Source: Golubevia sp. BC0850
Lineage: Eukaryota; Basidiomycota; Exobasidiomycetes; Golubeviales; Golubeviaceae
Direction of reading: 5' to 3'
DNA length: 64,000 bases
Assembly (NCBI GenBank): GCA_012976225.1
Contig: JAAVVG010000005.1
Span: 496,001-560,000, forward strand
Shown: piece after piece, positions 1 through 10,807 of the stretch
Layout of the letters: every line of letters begins with the position of its first letter
Numbering within the stretch: the first letter of the stretch is position 1
Program-made: the position numbers and the translations under genes
Notes under the pieces: model-generated
The model's input: the letters and a program-made list of their open reading frames with translations, nothing else
The model's database searches: none
Told to the model about the DNA's origin: nothing

Positions 1-124
1 CTCTCAATCCATCTTCAAGGGCAACGTTTCTATCTCACTGACATGGGTAAATATAGATGCTCGCTCCAAGTCTCTTCGCCTCACCAGCCTTCAAACTGAT
101 GTGTCACCTTCTACTCCCTTCACA

Positions 125-785
125 ATGAAAGCAGGTTTGGCTTTCTGGCTTGTACCGACGGCCATAGAATCTACGATCCTGAAGCGAGAAATGGGAAGCT
201 TGAGAATGAGAGTGGGAAGCAGCTATTCAGCTCCCTTCAGCCCTCATGCCACTCTACTGGGCGGCCTTCAAGAGGATGAGACTTGGAACAGAGATAGCTA
301 CTGGAAGAAAGTAGGTGATCTGGTTCAAGAATGGAGAAAGCAGAACACCAAGTCAGAAGGAGAAGGACTGAAAGTCCAGCTGCAGAAAGTGGAGACGAGG
401 GGGATTTATTTCCAGGTAAGTTCTGTCCTTTTCTTCGTTGCTTGAAACATTTGCTGACTCTTTTATTCTCTCTCAGAACATCTTGATCTCATTAGAGTCG
501 ACCAAACCTTTGGGAACCCTGAACGACGTCTTCAAGAAGGCATTCTCTCAAGACAGTCAGCCACCTTACTTCCCTCACCTCTCTCTTCTGTACTCGGATC
601 TATCTGGGACGGAAGCTCAAAAAATCATCGAGGTCATGGAACAGGATGGTACCTGGAAGGAAGAAGCCCCTGGGTGTTGGTTTGGGAGGGAAAAGATTCG
701 AGATGTGCAGTTTGAAGAAATTGAGCTCTGGGATTGCAACGGACCAGTTGGAGATTGGAAGAAGTTGAATTCTATGAAACTTTGA
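125..785 (+). CDS. Cyclic phosphodiesterase (2H phosphoesterase, CPDase family)
   Basis: Two exons, 125-415 and 477-785, joined in frame across a 61-nt GTAAGT...CAG intron, give 199 residues. Two H-x-T/S-L motifs are visible, HATL at residue 41 and HLSL at residue 131. This pair defines the 2H phosphoesterase fold, and the spacing and length fit fungal and plant CPDases. The known family reaction is hydrolysis of ADP-ribose 1'',2''-cyclic phosphate or nucleoside 2',3'-cyclic phosphates, the tail of tRNA-splicing metabolism. The start at 125 is the first ATG that opens this frame; the ATG at 99 hits a stop after nine codons. No signal peptide is seen, so a cytosolic enzyme is likely. The 5' flank is cut by the window edge, so an upstream non-coding exon cannot be excluded. 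Confidence 0.85.
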
Positions 786-991
786 AACCTTAATACCAAC
801 AGAATGAATACAAAGAGGGCTTGTCTTGAACTTTTGTTAGGCTCTACTGAGCTTTGAGAAGGCCATGGGAAGTGGAGCCCTCGCAGCTTGACCCCCACCA
901 CATCCATCTTTATCCTCAATCGTTCAATTCGCAACATAAAACCTCCATAGAAATCTTTTAGAACCTCAATAGAAGCCACACTCATTCCAAA

Positions 992-2815
992 ATGTCAGCT
1001 GCCGAAGTCACTCAGGATACAAAGTAAGTTCAGACCCAATTCAAATCTTGCAATCTCAAGAATCAAGTCATTCTTTCCCCTTCCTCTCTGCTTTCTCCTC
1101 TTCTCTGTAATACCTGGCTCCTCTTTTCATTCAATGTTCTGGCTACACTATCTGACGCCTCCTCTCATCCTCCAGGCTCACTGATCTCACTGACGCCCAG
1201 AGAGCAGAACTAGGAGCTAAACTTCGTGATGAAGAACAAGCCTTGCAGCCTCTCCTTGGTCAACAGGAACCTATCGATGAATTGGAAAGAGAATATCAAG
1301 ATGGTGATGAAGGTTTCGTCAGAAGCATTAGATGGTTAAAGGAGGAAGCTGGTTTCATTGGTGAGTGATGCCTCCTCCAAGACTGAGGAGGAAGAGAAAC
1401 GTAAACGTCAAGGGGCACACGACAATGCTCCAAAGAGTAAGGCAGATGGTCTGGCAGCTGCTTGCTAGCTCTGTTAATGCTTCCACGTGCATGTGCTTCC
1501 TGCCTTGGGACCTTTGAGGCTGGGGTGTGGGAGTTGTAGTCAGCTGTCTCTGTTTCATTTGCTTCATTCCCGTGATAGCTACCCTTCTGAAATGACTCTT
1601 TAGCTGGCCTCTTCTTTCAATGATATCTGAATGAAGGATGCTTGATCGACCCATCTCAGTTCCTTATCCACCTCAAGCTGATTGCTTAATCTTCTCCCAC
1701 CTTGTCTCCTCCTCTTCCTCCTCTCCAAATCTTGCAGGCTTCCGTCGTGCTCGTCGTGATGGTTCTTGCTTCTACCGATGCTTCGCCTTTGCCTTTATTC
1801 AAAAGATTCTACTCTTCAACGATCGTCCTCTTCATCATTTCGTCACCAAGCATTTGGAATCGACTCTAGAAATGTTGAAATCAGTAGGATTCGAGGAGGA
1901 GGTCTATCTAGAGTTCTTCAACCCTCTCAAGACTCTTTTGGCTAGAATCCATTCTACCGACCCAGAAGTTGTGGAGCTAGACGAGAGTGGGTTGATCTCA
2001 GCTTTCAATGATGAGGAGACCTCCAATTCTATTGTGGTTTTCCTGAGATTGGTAGTCAGTGCTTATTTAAAGGTGAGTCATCGAAATCATGCCGGTGAAA
2101 TGCCTACAGTTGGAGGAACTATAAAGAAGTGCTAGATAACCGGTCTAAACCGGAGTCAGGAACTTTCGCTAGGATGGAGCAGAGAACAGGCTGTGATAAG
2201 GCAGCCTTCCGATTAGCCAGTAAGTGCTTATCCCCCCCCCTTTTCCCATCTTTTCCACTTCAGCAAAACAAAGGGGAGTTTGAACCATTCCTGTTCTCTC
2301 TAGATGAAGACTTCTCGAACGGTGGACCTCCAACTATGGAATCATTCTGTGCCAATCAAGTTGAAGCTATGGGAAAGGAAGCCGATCACTTACAGATCAC
2401 AGCTTTGACTCGATGCTTAAAGGTCAGTTTGATGATGAATCAAGTTCTTGCTCTGTCCAGCACTCCCCTTCTCTCTTCTGCTGCGGGATCCTGAGTTGAC
2501 CTCGTCTCTTTCCATTTCCCCCAAATTCTTCACCAGGTCTCTTTGGACGTAGCCTACCTATCGCGAGGATTGGCGCCTCCCGAGACACCTTCTTACGAAT
2601 CAGAGAACCCCGGTCTATCGGTTCCAGGAACAGCTGCCAAAGATCATCCAGATAGATGTGACATTGTCTCATTCGAGGTCGAAGGTGGTCAGATGTTGGA
2701 TCTCAATCAGACTCTTCTACTCAGACCTGGTCATTACGATCTTCTTATCAGTGCTCCACCAGTTGCATCACCTGAGGTTGAAATTCCGAGGATGAACTTC
2801 CCTCCTAGATCATGA
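992..2815 (+). CDS. Otubain-type ubiquitin thioesterase (OTUB1-like, peptidase C65)
   Basis: Five exons (992-1023, 1176-1360, 1738-2072, 2264-2422, 2537-2815) give 329 residues. The catalytic residues sit in the family's order: RRDGSCFYR places Asp80 and Cys83, and RPGHYDLL places His303. The segment VFLRLVVSAYLK followed by an F-x-PF stretch and ESFCANQVEAM matches the OTUB1 core. Otubains cleave ubiquitin chains (OTUB1 prefers Lys48 linkages) and also restrain E2 enzymes. The linkage preference here is inferred from the family only. The first exon is just 32 nt. The third intron (2073-2263) is 191 nt and carries a nine-C run before the acceptor, so its exact acceptor is the least certain point. 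The protein is longer than human OTUB1 (271 aa), mainly at the N-terminus and in a loop before the catalytic His. Confidence 0.9.
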
Positions 2816-2993
2816 GGAAAAGGAATCATATGAGAAGGAAGCCAGTTTAAACTTTCAAGCCACTCTTTCTTTCGCTGTTCCTCATACTGCTCTTCCTTCT
2901 CGTAACTGAATCATGAATGCCTGTTTCTTTTTTCTTTGTTGCTCGAGAATTGTTGGGAGTGCAGAAACGAACATCCAGTACATGCCATTTCTC

Positions 2994-3724
2994 TCAACTT
3001 CGACTCTCTTCTACCTCTTTAATTCCGCTCTCAATAGCTTTCCCGATCCCCTTTTCCAACATTAACAACCCTTTGCTTTTCTCACTTCCCATAGTTCCCA
3101 TCCCAGACATTTGAGCTTCAGGTAAAAGAGATTCGGGTAAATCCAAGTTGAGAAATAGCTGGACTTGAGAGAACTTGAGAGCTAGCCTATGAGACATTGA
3201 ACGAGAAAGATCGGAAGGAGTTCTGAAAATTGAAGTTGTTGAGGAAGTTGATGATGCAGACTGTAGAACGACGAGATGCAAAGGAAGGAAGCAGATGAGA
3301 AACTTTGTGAACGAAGAAAGAGAAGTAGAGATCGAGGTGCCAGACTTACCTTTCCAGAATTGGGTGGAATCATAGCTACGGACCATTCTTTAGATAATCT
3401 GGGTAAAGGCAGCTGATCTTGTATAGCATTTGTTGAAGAAGATGGAGGTTGAACTGAAGGTTGAATCCTTCCACTTTCTTCCAAAGCTTTTGCCAATTCC
3501 AGATCTAGAGCTTCCTCATTTGGTTCGGTCTTGTTAGCTCCTTCTGACGATCCATTTGACACAGGAGGTAATAAACCTGGAACAAGAGCTGGATTCGGAC
3601 TTGGAAAGATTGAAATAGAGAGAGATTGTTGAAGATGAAGGATTTGAACCAAGAAGTATGGACACGGGGGATGAGGGATCGTCACCAAATGGGATGTTGT
3701 CTGAATTGGGCTTGGGCTTGTCAT
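2994..3724 (-). CDS. Unknown protein with a ubiquitin-interacting-motif-like helix
   Basis: I do not recognise a family. Two exons on the minus strand, 3724-3350 and 3260-2994, join in phase 0 across an intron with a GTAAGT donor and a CTACAG acceptor, giving 213 residues if translation begins at MTSPSPIQ. An upstream in-frame Met at 3799 is possible. The middle contains EEALDLELAKALEESGR, which fits the UIM consensus (acidic cluster, hydrophobic-x-x-Ala-hydrophobic-x-x-Ser). It is followed by a compact segment, SKEWSVAMIPPNSGK. The C-terminal exon is helical and rich in Gly, Met and Lys. The gene is divergent from the SMARCAD1 homolog, with about 320 bp between start codons, and convergent with the otubain gene. 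Ubiquitin binding is inference from one motif. Confidence 0.45.
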
Positions 3725-4045
3725 CGGATCTCGATCTAAAAAGAAGGATAGGGAGAGAGAAGGGAGAGGAAAGGGGAATGCTTCGCTGAACCACGTCACG
3801 CCAAATAAAACCTGGCAGGCTGATTCTCAACCCAAACAGCATCATCGCACCATAGCCGACTCACTAGATTTGCTCTCCTAGAAGCGGCTCAGATTTCATT
3901 CAGTTCAACATTCAAGTCATAGAGTTTCATTCAGCTACAACTCATCGCCTTCAGATCTTTCAGTTCTCCCACCTCGGGCTTCATCCTCATCTTCATCTTC
4001 ATCCTCCAGCTGTCCCATCTTCATCTACCCCTCAAATCACCATCT

Positions 4046-7000
4046 ATGAGTCATTCGCCAGCCAATTCAACACCTGGAGTTCGAGGAGGTAGAGTTCTAG
4101 CACCAGATTCTTCTCCAGGTGCAACAGCCAGTCCGAGTTTCAATGGTAGAAAACCAGTTTTCAATCCTCTAGACATTGAAATGACAATCCCTTCTTCTGT
4201 TTCCTCAGCTGATAGATATAGAGCTCATATGAATACAGCATCAACTTCTTCTTTCGTCAAACCTCATACGGTTCCTTCGAACGGTGTCAACCGCAATGGT
4301 AATGGAAACCCAACCAACAAGAGACCTATAGATTCAACCTCTTCAACCAAACCTATCAAGAATCCAAGATTGGATCTTTCAAAGTATTCAAGCGACTCAA
4401 AACAATTGAACAAACCAGTGAAGAAGGAGGAACAGAAGAGCAAGTCGAAATCTTCTTCTTCTTCGAGTGATGATTCAGATGATTCAGATTCAGATCAAGA
4501 TACCAATCCAGCACCAAAGAAGAAAAGATTTCAAAGAGGTGGCAGAGAAATTCCACCTTCAAGTCCTAATTCACCGGTAAAGAAGATGGTCAATAGCTCT
4601 GTCAAGACGGAGCCTTCCTCATCTTCATCCTCTTCTCTTCCACTCTCTGGAGATCCAGCTGAACTGAATAAAGCTCAACGAATGTCGAATCACATGAAGA
4701 CGAAATCAATCATAGTGACTCCTGCTGAATGCCTACAGGCTATGAGACTCAATAATGGGAATACTGGTGAAACAATTAACTATTTGACCCATTTGAGACA
4801 GAATTCTACCTCCTCCTCTTCAGCTTCAGCTTCAAACCCAAATGGTATCAAACAGCAAGCTTCGAATGGCAAAGGTCCTAATACATCTACACCTGCTCCT
4901 AGGAAGAGAGACTCTAGGGATGATGACGATGAGAGAGATGCTTATGGAGATGATTCGGATCAGGAGGGAGCTCAAGATGAGGAGGAGAAACAGGAGAGAG
5001 CTGCTATTAAATGGTTCAATGAATGTGATGAAAGTGCTTTGATTGACACTACCGGTGAGTTGGAAGCCCTGGAGCGCGCTTAGCTTTGGTTGGTTAGGGA
5101 AGGAGAAGGGGAGAAGGGGGGGGGGAGGTACAGAATGGCTCCTTCTAAGAACGGAGAATGAGATTCAATCTCGAATTTGAAGTTCAATCATGAAGCTTTC
5201 ATACTCACGTTTGCTCTTCTCCTATCATGTTTTCCTTTCAGGCTGCTCTGCAACCCAAGCTGCAACCATCATGCGCCTTCGACCTTTCGAGGACGTAGAT
5301 GATGCTGAGAATCGATTAGACGACAAGGCTAACAAGGGAGTCACTTCCAAACTCTTTACTAACTGTCTGGAACTTATGGCTGTAAGTTCTCTGTTCGTTG
5401 TAATGCTTCGAAGAGAGCATCTCGGGTCCAGGTAGGAAGTATCAAGCTGAATGCATGCCACTCTCTTTTCTTGTCCTTTTCTTTCAGGGATACTACGAGG
5501 TCGACAACGTCTTGGAAAAGTGTGAGAAGATGGGAACTGAACTTCATCTCGCTATGTCGTCTTGGAATGTCAACATCGCGGGTCACTCGAGAAGTGGAAC
5601 TCCAGCCACCACTCAGCCGAGTGCAACTGCAACTCCTACTATCGGAACTTTTTCTACCGAGGCTACCATCTCTGAAGTACCTACTGAAGCTTCAACTCCA
5701 ACTCAAGCTCCAGACGAAGGCGCCACTTCTCTGTCAACTGTTGCCAAACCTGAACTCGTCAGAGATCCAGATTATATGCACACTCAACCTGCTGAACTAG
5801 GTGAAGGAATCAGGCTGAAAGATTATCAACTAGTTGGAGTTAATTGGCTTGCTCTGCTTTATAGTAAGAGAACTTCAGCTATTCTAGCTGACGAAATGGG
5901 ATTGGGAAAGACAGCTCAGGTGATTGCCTTTTTAGCTTCGTTGGAAGCTCGAGGTGTTAAAGGTCCTCATTTGATCGTAGTTCCTTCTTCGGTTTTGGAA
6001 AATTGGAGCAGAGAATTCAAGATGTTCGCTCCTAACATTTATGTTCAATCTTATTATGGAAATCAAAATGAGAGAAGACAGTTGAGAGATGACATAAGAA
6101 ACGATGCGGATTTGAACGTCATTCTTACTACTTATGACATCGCTGCTGGATCAGATTTGGATCACACGTTCTTGAAGAAGCGAGGATTCAATGTGAGTTG
6201 CGTTTGCCTCCGAGACGGGGAGAATACGGTGTGACAGAAAACGAAACGGGCAACTTTCTTCCGTTTGAGCTGACCCCAAATCTTTCCTCTTCAGGTCTGC
6301 GTGTTCGACGAAGGTCATATGCTCAAGAACCGAAAGTCGCAAAAGTACGGAAAGCTTCTTCAAATCAGAGCTCAATGGAGACTTCTGCTGACGGGAACTC
6401 CTCTTCAGAACAATCTTCAAGAACTCATCTCTCTCCTCAATTTCATTATGCCTGACTACTTTAAAGATGCGGAAGACGCTCTGACGGCAATCTTCAAGGT
6501 CAAACCAGGAGCTCAGAAGAACGAACTTTCTCAACAGAGAGTAGAAAGGGCTAGAAAGATGATGCAGCCTTTCGTTCTTCGTCGTAAGAAAGATAAGGTT
6601 CTAACTGAACTTTGTTCGAAGATTGAGAAGATTGAGTTGTGTGAGATGAGCAAACCTCAGAAGAAGATCTATCAAGATGCTCTTAGACGAACTCAAAAGG
6701 CTATGAACGACGAAGATTCTGGTGACAGACCTACTAGAGCTGGAAGTAGACTTCGTGGAGGGAAGGGGTCCAAAGAGAATCAATCCAATAACGTTCTAAT
6801 GGATCTTCGTAAAGCTGCTAATCATCCTTTGCTATTCAGAGAGTATTACGATGACGCAAGAATCGCTTCTCTAGCTAAGGACTATGTCAAGGAACCAGAG
6901 CATGCTGATGAGAATTTAGAACACTTGAAAGAAGACTTTACTATCAATTCAGACGCCCAACTATCTCTCTTGGCTAATTCTTGGCCTTTCACTAGAAAAC

Positions 7001-7738
7001 ACAAGTTACCAGACTCACACTGGATGAACTCGGGAAAGATTCAAGCTCTGCAACGTTTAATTCCTGAAATTCAAGCCAAGGGAGACCGAATCCTAATCTT
7101 TTCTCAATTTACTACAGTTCTAGATATTCTATGTGTCGCTTTGGAAATCATGGGGGTCAAATTCGTCGGATTTACTGGTCAGACTAACGTTGGAGATAGA
7201 CAGCATCTAGTCGATCAATTCACGAACGATCCTTCTATCACAGTCTTCCTCTTATCTACAAAAGCTGGAGGATTGGGAATCAATTTAGTAGCTGCTAATT
7301 GGGTTATCATGTATGATCAAGATTTCAATCCTCAGAATGACAAACAAGCTGCTGATCGATGTTATCGAATGGGTCAAACTAAAGAAGTCACAGTCATCAA
7401 ATTAATTTCGACTGAAACCATTGATGTGAGTGCGCTGTCTTTTGTCTTTGTTGACCAACCTTACGTTCCTGTTCTGACCTTCCCTTCTTCGCACTCTCTT
7501 CTCATCGTTTCATCTCCGACAGGAATCAATGCACGATCTAGGTAAAAGGAAATTAGAACTAGCGAACAGAGTCTCTGGTGAAGGAATAGAAGTCGATGAG
7601 GGCGAAGAGGTTGGAAAATCTCTAGAGAAATCTCTTCTTTCAGAACTCAAGAAGCAGATGACTACCAATGCTGTCTCTTCTTCAACGACTATCGCTGGTG
7701 CTGAATCTCCAAAGATTGAACCAATCAAGGAGGAATAA
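4046..7738 (+). CDS. SNF2-family chromatin remodeler, Fun30/SMARCAD1 type
   Basis: Five exons (4046-5054, 5242-5381, 5488-6192, 6295-7425, 7523-7738) encode 1066 residues. The N-terminal third is Ser-rich and disordered and includes a CUE-like stretch (SIIVTPAECLQAMRLNNG), as in Fun30/SMARCAD1, where CUE domains bind ubiquitin. The ATPase has LADEMGLGKT (Walker A, about residue 515), DEGH (Walker B, residues 623-626; Fun30-type remodelers carry DEGH where most SNF2 proteins have DEAH), LLTGTPLQNN, and in the C-lobe STKAGGLGINL (about residue 939) and DRCYRMGQ. The family slides and exchanges nucleosomes, supports heterochromatin and promotes DNA-end resection. Introns of 60-190 nt split the protein at phase 0 or 1. 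The last exon adds an acidic, Lys-rich tail. Length matches yeast Fun30 (1131) and human SMARCAD1 (1026). Confidence 0.93.
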
Positions 7739-8281
7739 ATCACCGAGAAGGTCAAGGAAGAATAGACCGAACCGGTCGAAGTATAAAGGGCTATTGAAGA
7801 GATCAAGGAAGAAAAGTGGGAAGCTCTCAATCGCCTTCTCTTCAAGCTCTCTCTCTCAGTCCTACCTTCAATTGTAATCCTTGAACAACAAGCAACAACT
7901 CAGCTTACGCTCCACCTAATCAATCAACTCAAGTACCGGCTCCTTCTTGCTCTCTTACCTTTAGTACCAAATGTCAAAAGAAATTACTTCGAATTTTCTA
8001 ATTGTTCCCTCTTCTCTCGCACAAAACTGCCCTTCCGCGTCCCAACCAATGACAACTGTTCGATATTCTATACAACACTAAATTTGCAATTCTCTTTCTG
8101 GCTCGCGCGGCAAGTCGTTGTCTGAAAACAGTTCGAGGAGAAAAGAGGCTGAAAGGAATGACGATGGACGAAGAGAATACTCTCAGAAAGAGGTGCATAA
8201 TGCAAGGCGAAGTAAGATAAAAAGTTCAAGGAAAGAACTACAGTGAGTAATGTACAAGAATAACAAGTTGCGAACGCTGCA
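7739..8281. other. Convergent intergenic region (3' UTRs)
   Basis: This 543-bp gap lies between two converging stop codons. It holds no frame with recognisable protein features and is best read as paired 3' UTRs. A long AATAAA signal is not obvious on either strand, as is common in fungi. Confidence 0.5.
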
Positions 8282-10021
8282 TCAATAATCTTCATCTTCT
8301 CCATCCTCTCCATCCTCTTCTTCTTCTCCACTATCTTGAGAGATGTCGCTTCTAGCATCATTGTTAAGCGGGAAGCTTTGACCAAAAGTTGGCGTCATAA
8401 AAGGAGAAGGGCTCTTGGATCGATTGGTGGCTTGAGGTGTCAAAAATGAAGAAGTTGAAGACAGAGAACCTGGACACTTGAGGAGATCCATCGAGCTTTG
8501 AGAACCCAGATAAAACGGTCTTGAGATGTTGCTTGTTGGCAGAGGTGGTACTAAATCATGAAGTGGAAGTCCCATCTGCACATCTAAACCCAAGCCGACT
8601 CCAGCTCCTATTCCCTCCCCTGAATCTGACTTTGAGCGACCTCGAGTTTGGATTTTCTTGATTGCTTCTAGAGTGGAATTGTTCAGTGGAGGAGTGCTTC
8701 CAGCACTGAGTTTCCGAAGGTTCAGAGGTCGAGAAGATGAAGTTCCAGAAGAAGTTGAAGGTCTTGACCCATTGATTTTCCTTCGTGAGCTGGAAGCCCT
8801 GCTGAGATCTCTGCGAGTTGAGGTTGAATTGGCAGAAGAAGGTCGATTTGGAGAAGAATTTCTGCTAGTTTGCTTTTTCGGGTGAGACTTCAGTGCAGGT
8901 ATTATCAGATCCTTCGAGCTTGTCCTTCCGTGAGTCCCTTTTCCATGCTTTCCAGATCTCGGTTGAGAAGAGATGAGATTGCTCATGCTCTTGGTCCTAG
9001 ATTTGGTTGGACGAGAAGGAGGCGGACCTAAAGGAGTGGCTAATACTCTTGATGAGAAGTCTTGGAGCTCAGAAGTAGCGAAATTGAATGGGTTCTTGAA
9101 CTTAGAGTCGGATGGGAAGTAGGAATCCTGTCCATCGATTGCCTCGGCCTCCATCGAGCATTGTAGATTTTCTTCTTTCATGGCTGGCTCATCGGAGTAC
9201 CATCTCCTGTAGTCTTCCATAGAGGCACCAGTGATTGATCTTGAAGCTCTACTCCTTGCTTTTGAGAAAGATCGAGCCAGAGAAGCCGAGGTCATTGAAG
9301 AGGGCAAGACGACTGAAGGTTCCATGTGCTGACTACCAACTTTCTCTATTCTTGGGGCTTGAGTTGAAGGTTTGAAGGTAGCGATGAATTGAGAGTAAGA
9401 GTGATGACGAGATGAAAAAGAACCAGATGAAGATAAAGAAGAACTGAGAGATCCGTTCGAACTTGAAAAGCTCAACCCAGGCATTTCCACCTCCGTACTT
9501 GCATCGCTTCTCCTGTGTTGGACCTTTGATTTCCCAGAAGATATTTCCAAGCCCTGGACCTTGTTGCAAACCAGATCTCCTATCTCCTCCAGGGCCTTCA
9601 GATGTTTTCGAGACAGAGCTTTCATGGCAGCTTTCCTCTCCGTCTCCTCTTCGTCCGCCGTCGAGCTTCCACCGTTTCGGGAAGTAGCCGGATCCAATAG
9701 AGACAGCGCTCTCTGCCTGTCCTGATGAGTCTGCTGACTTGCGGCTTCACTGCTTCCTTCCAGGTCGGCTTGATCTGTCTCCACTCCTAGAACGTTCTCT
9801 GCCTTGGTTTTTCTCTTGAAGAGCAAGGAGCGTCTAGAGGTCGAGCTGGGCCTACTTTTGGTAGTTTCAGCTTCTGGCTTGACCGTCTTGAGAGACTGAA
9901 ATTGCGTCGAAACTTGACTTAGACCTGAAGTTGTGTTGGGCAGTGGAGGCATAGCAGAACCTCTGATCCATGGAAGCTTGATGGATCTCCTCGAAGGAGA
10001 AAGGGTATCTTCAAAAGCCAT
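8282..10021 (-). CDS. Ser/Arg-rich, mostly disordered protein with acidic C-terminus
   Basis: This is a single uninterrupted minus-strand frame of 579 codons starting MAFEDTLSPSRRS. I do not recognise a family. It is dominated by Ser, Arg, Thr and Pro, with many SP, RSxS and SxxS sites of the kind phosphorylated by proline-directed or basophilic kinases. The one segment that looks folded is around residues 135-160 (helical, MKALSRKHLKALEEIGDLV), followed by a Ser-rich stretch. The protein ends in a strongly acidic run (EEEEDGEDGEDEDY). It is intronless, unlike most neighbours. It is divergent from the CRIB-kinase gene across about 790 bp, so the two may share regulatory DNA. A cortical or signalling scaffold would fit the composition, but nothing in the sequence proves it. 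Confidence 0.7.
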   Translation of the reverse strand: MAFEDTLSPSRRSIKLPWIRGSAMPPLPNTTSGLSQVSTQFQSLKTVKPEAETTKSRPSSTSRRSLLFKRKTKAENVLGVETDQADLEGSSEAASQQTHQDRQRALSLLDPATSRNGGSSTADEEETERKAAMKALSRKHLKALEEIGDLVCNKVQGLEISSGKSKVQHRRSDASTEVEMPGLSFSSSNGSLSSSLSSSGSFSSRHHSYSQFIATFKPSTQAPRIEKVGSQHMEPSVVLPSSMTSASLARSFSKARSRASRSITGASMEDYRRWYSDEPAMKEENLQCSMEAEAIDGQDSYFPSDSKFKNPFNFATSELQDFSSRVLATPLGPPPSRPTKSRTKSMSNLISSQPRSGKHGKGTHGRTSSKDLIIPALKSHPKKQTSRNSSPNRPSSANSTSTRRDLSRASSSRRKINGSRPSTSSGTSSSRPLNLRKLSAGSTPPLNNSTLEAIKKIQTRGRSKSDSGEGIGAGVGLGLDVQMGLPLHDLVPPLPTSNISRPFYLGSQSSMDLLKCPGSLSSTSSFLTPQATNRSKSPSPFMTPTFGQSFPLNNDARSDISQDSGEEEEDGEDGEDEDY

Positions 10022-10807
10022 AGGAAGATGTTTTTTGGAGGAGGAAATGAGTAAGGAAGTACTTCTCGAGCTGTTTATAAACTCTGCCTGCCTGTGGATC
10101 CGTCTCCTTCGTCACTTCATGCCCCTTGCATCTCTAAGACTCTAAGTGCAGATCATGATCAACAGCCTATGCTTCTTGGTGATTAAGTGATTCTCTGGTT
10201 TGTTGGGTCTTGAAAAGGCGTGGGAACGTTTGGATTTTGGAAGTAAGGGGTAGTTGATTTAGAGTTGGCGCTCAGGAGCTCAGATCGCTTATAGGCAGCT
10301 TCAGGGATTTCAACGGTAGATCTCGATCTCTCGTTCATTCGTTCTATCCTTTTACACACTTACTGTACAAGATCTGTCTTTTTCTTTGTGCGTTCACGCA
10401 TTCAGAAGGGTTTGAAATTTGATAGAAAAGGTTTTCTTTCCGTTGAGATTTTGAGGCACAATACTAACTATAGCGAGAGGGGCTGGCGCCCAGAGACCAG
10501 TGCGAGATGGGGAGCTCCTACAGACTCACTCGCATTGAACTCTTAGATAGAAGATTGGAACTGCAATGTTCATACGGAGCGATGATCTGCAATGCGTTTT
10601 GCGAAGAGGGGATCGATGTCGATCCAATCATCAGTTGGGTGGGCGCAGTGTACCGAATTTGGGGATGCTTCTCTTTTGACAGCTGCCCTCTCGATCTCAT
10701 CAACCTTCCTCTTCCATTGTCTTCATTCTTCCAATCGAATCCTTCAAGCTGTTCTCTCAACTGGAACAGAGCTGAGAGAGATCCTTCGCTCTAGAAAGAG
10801 TCTGTAG
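10022..10807. promoter_or_regulatory. Divergent intergenic region between Ser-rich gene and CRIB-kinase
   Basis: This 786-bp region separates two start codons facing away from each other and must carry both promoters. A 95-codon plus-strand frame at 10507-10794 ends just before the kinase start. It has no conserved look and is more likely 5' UTR, possibly a uORF. Confidence 0.5.

Noticed and set aside
10507-10794. 95-codon frame just before the CRIB-kinase start
   Set aside because: It has no recognisable domain and ends 13 nt before the main ATG, so it is more likely leader or uORF.
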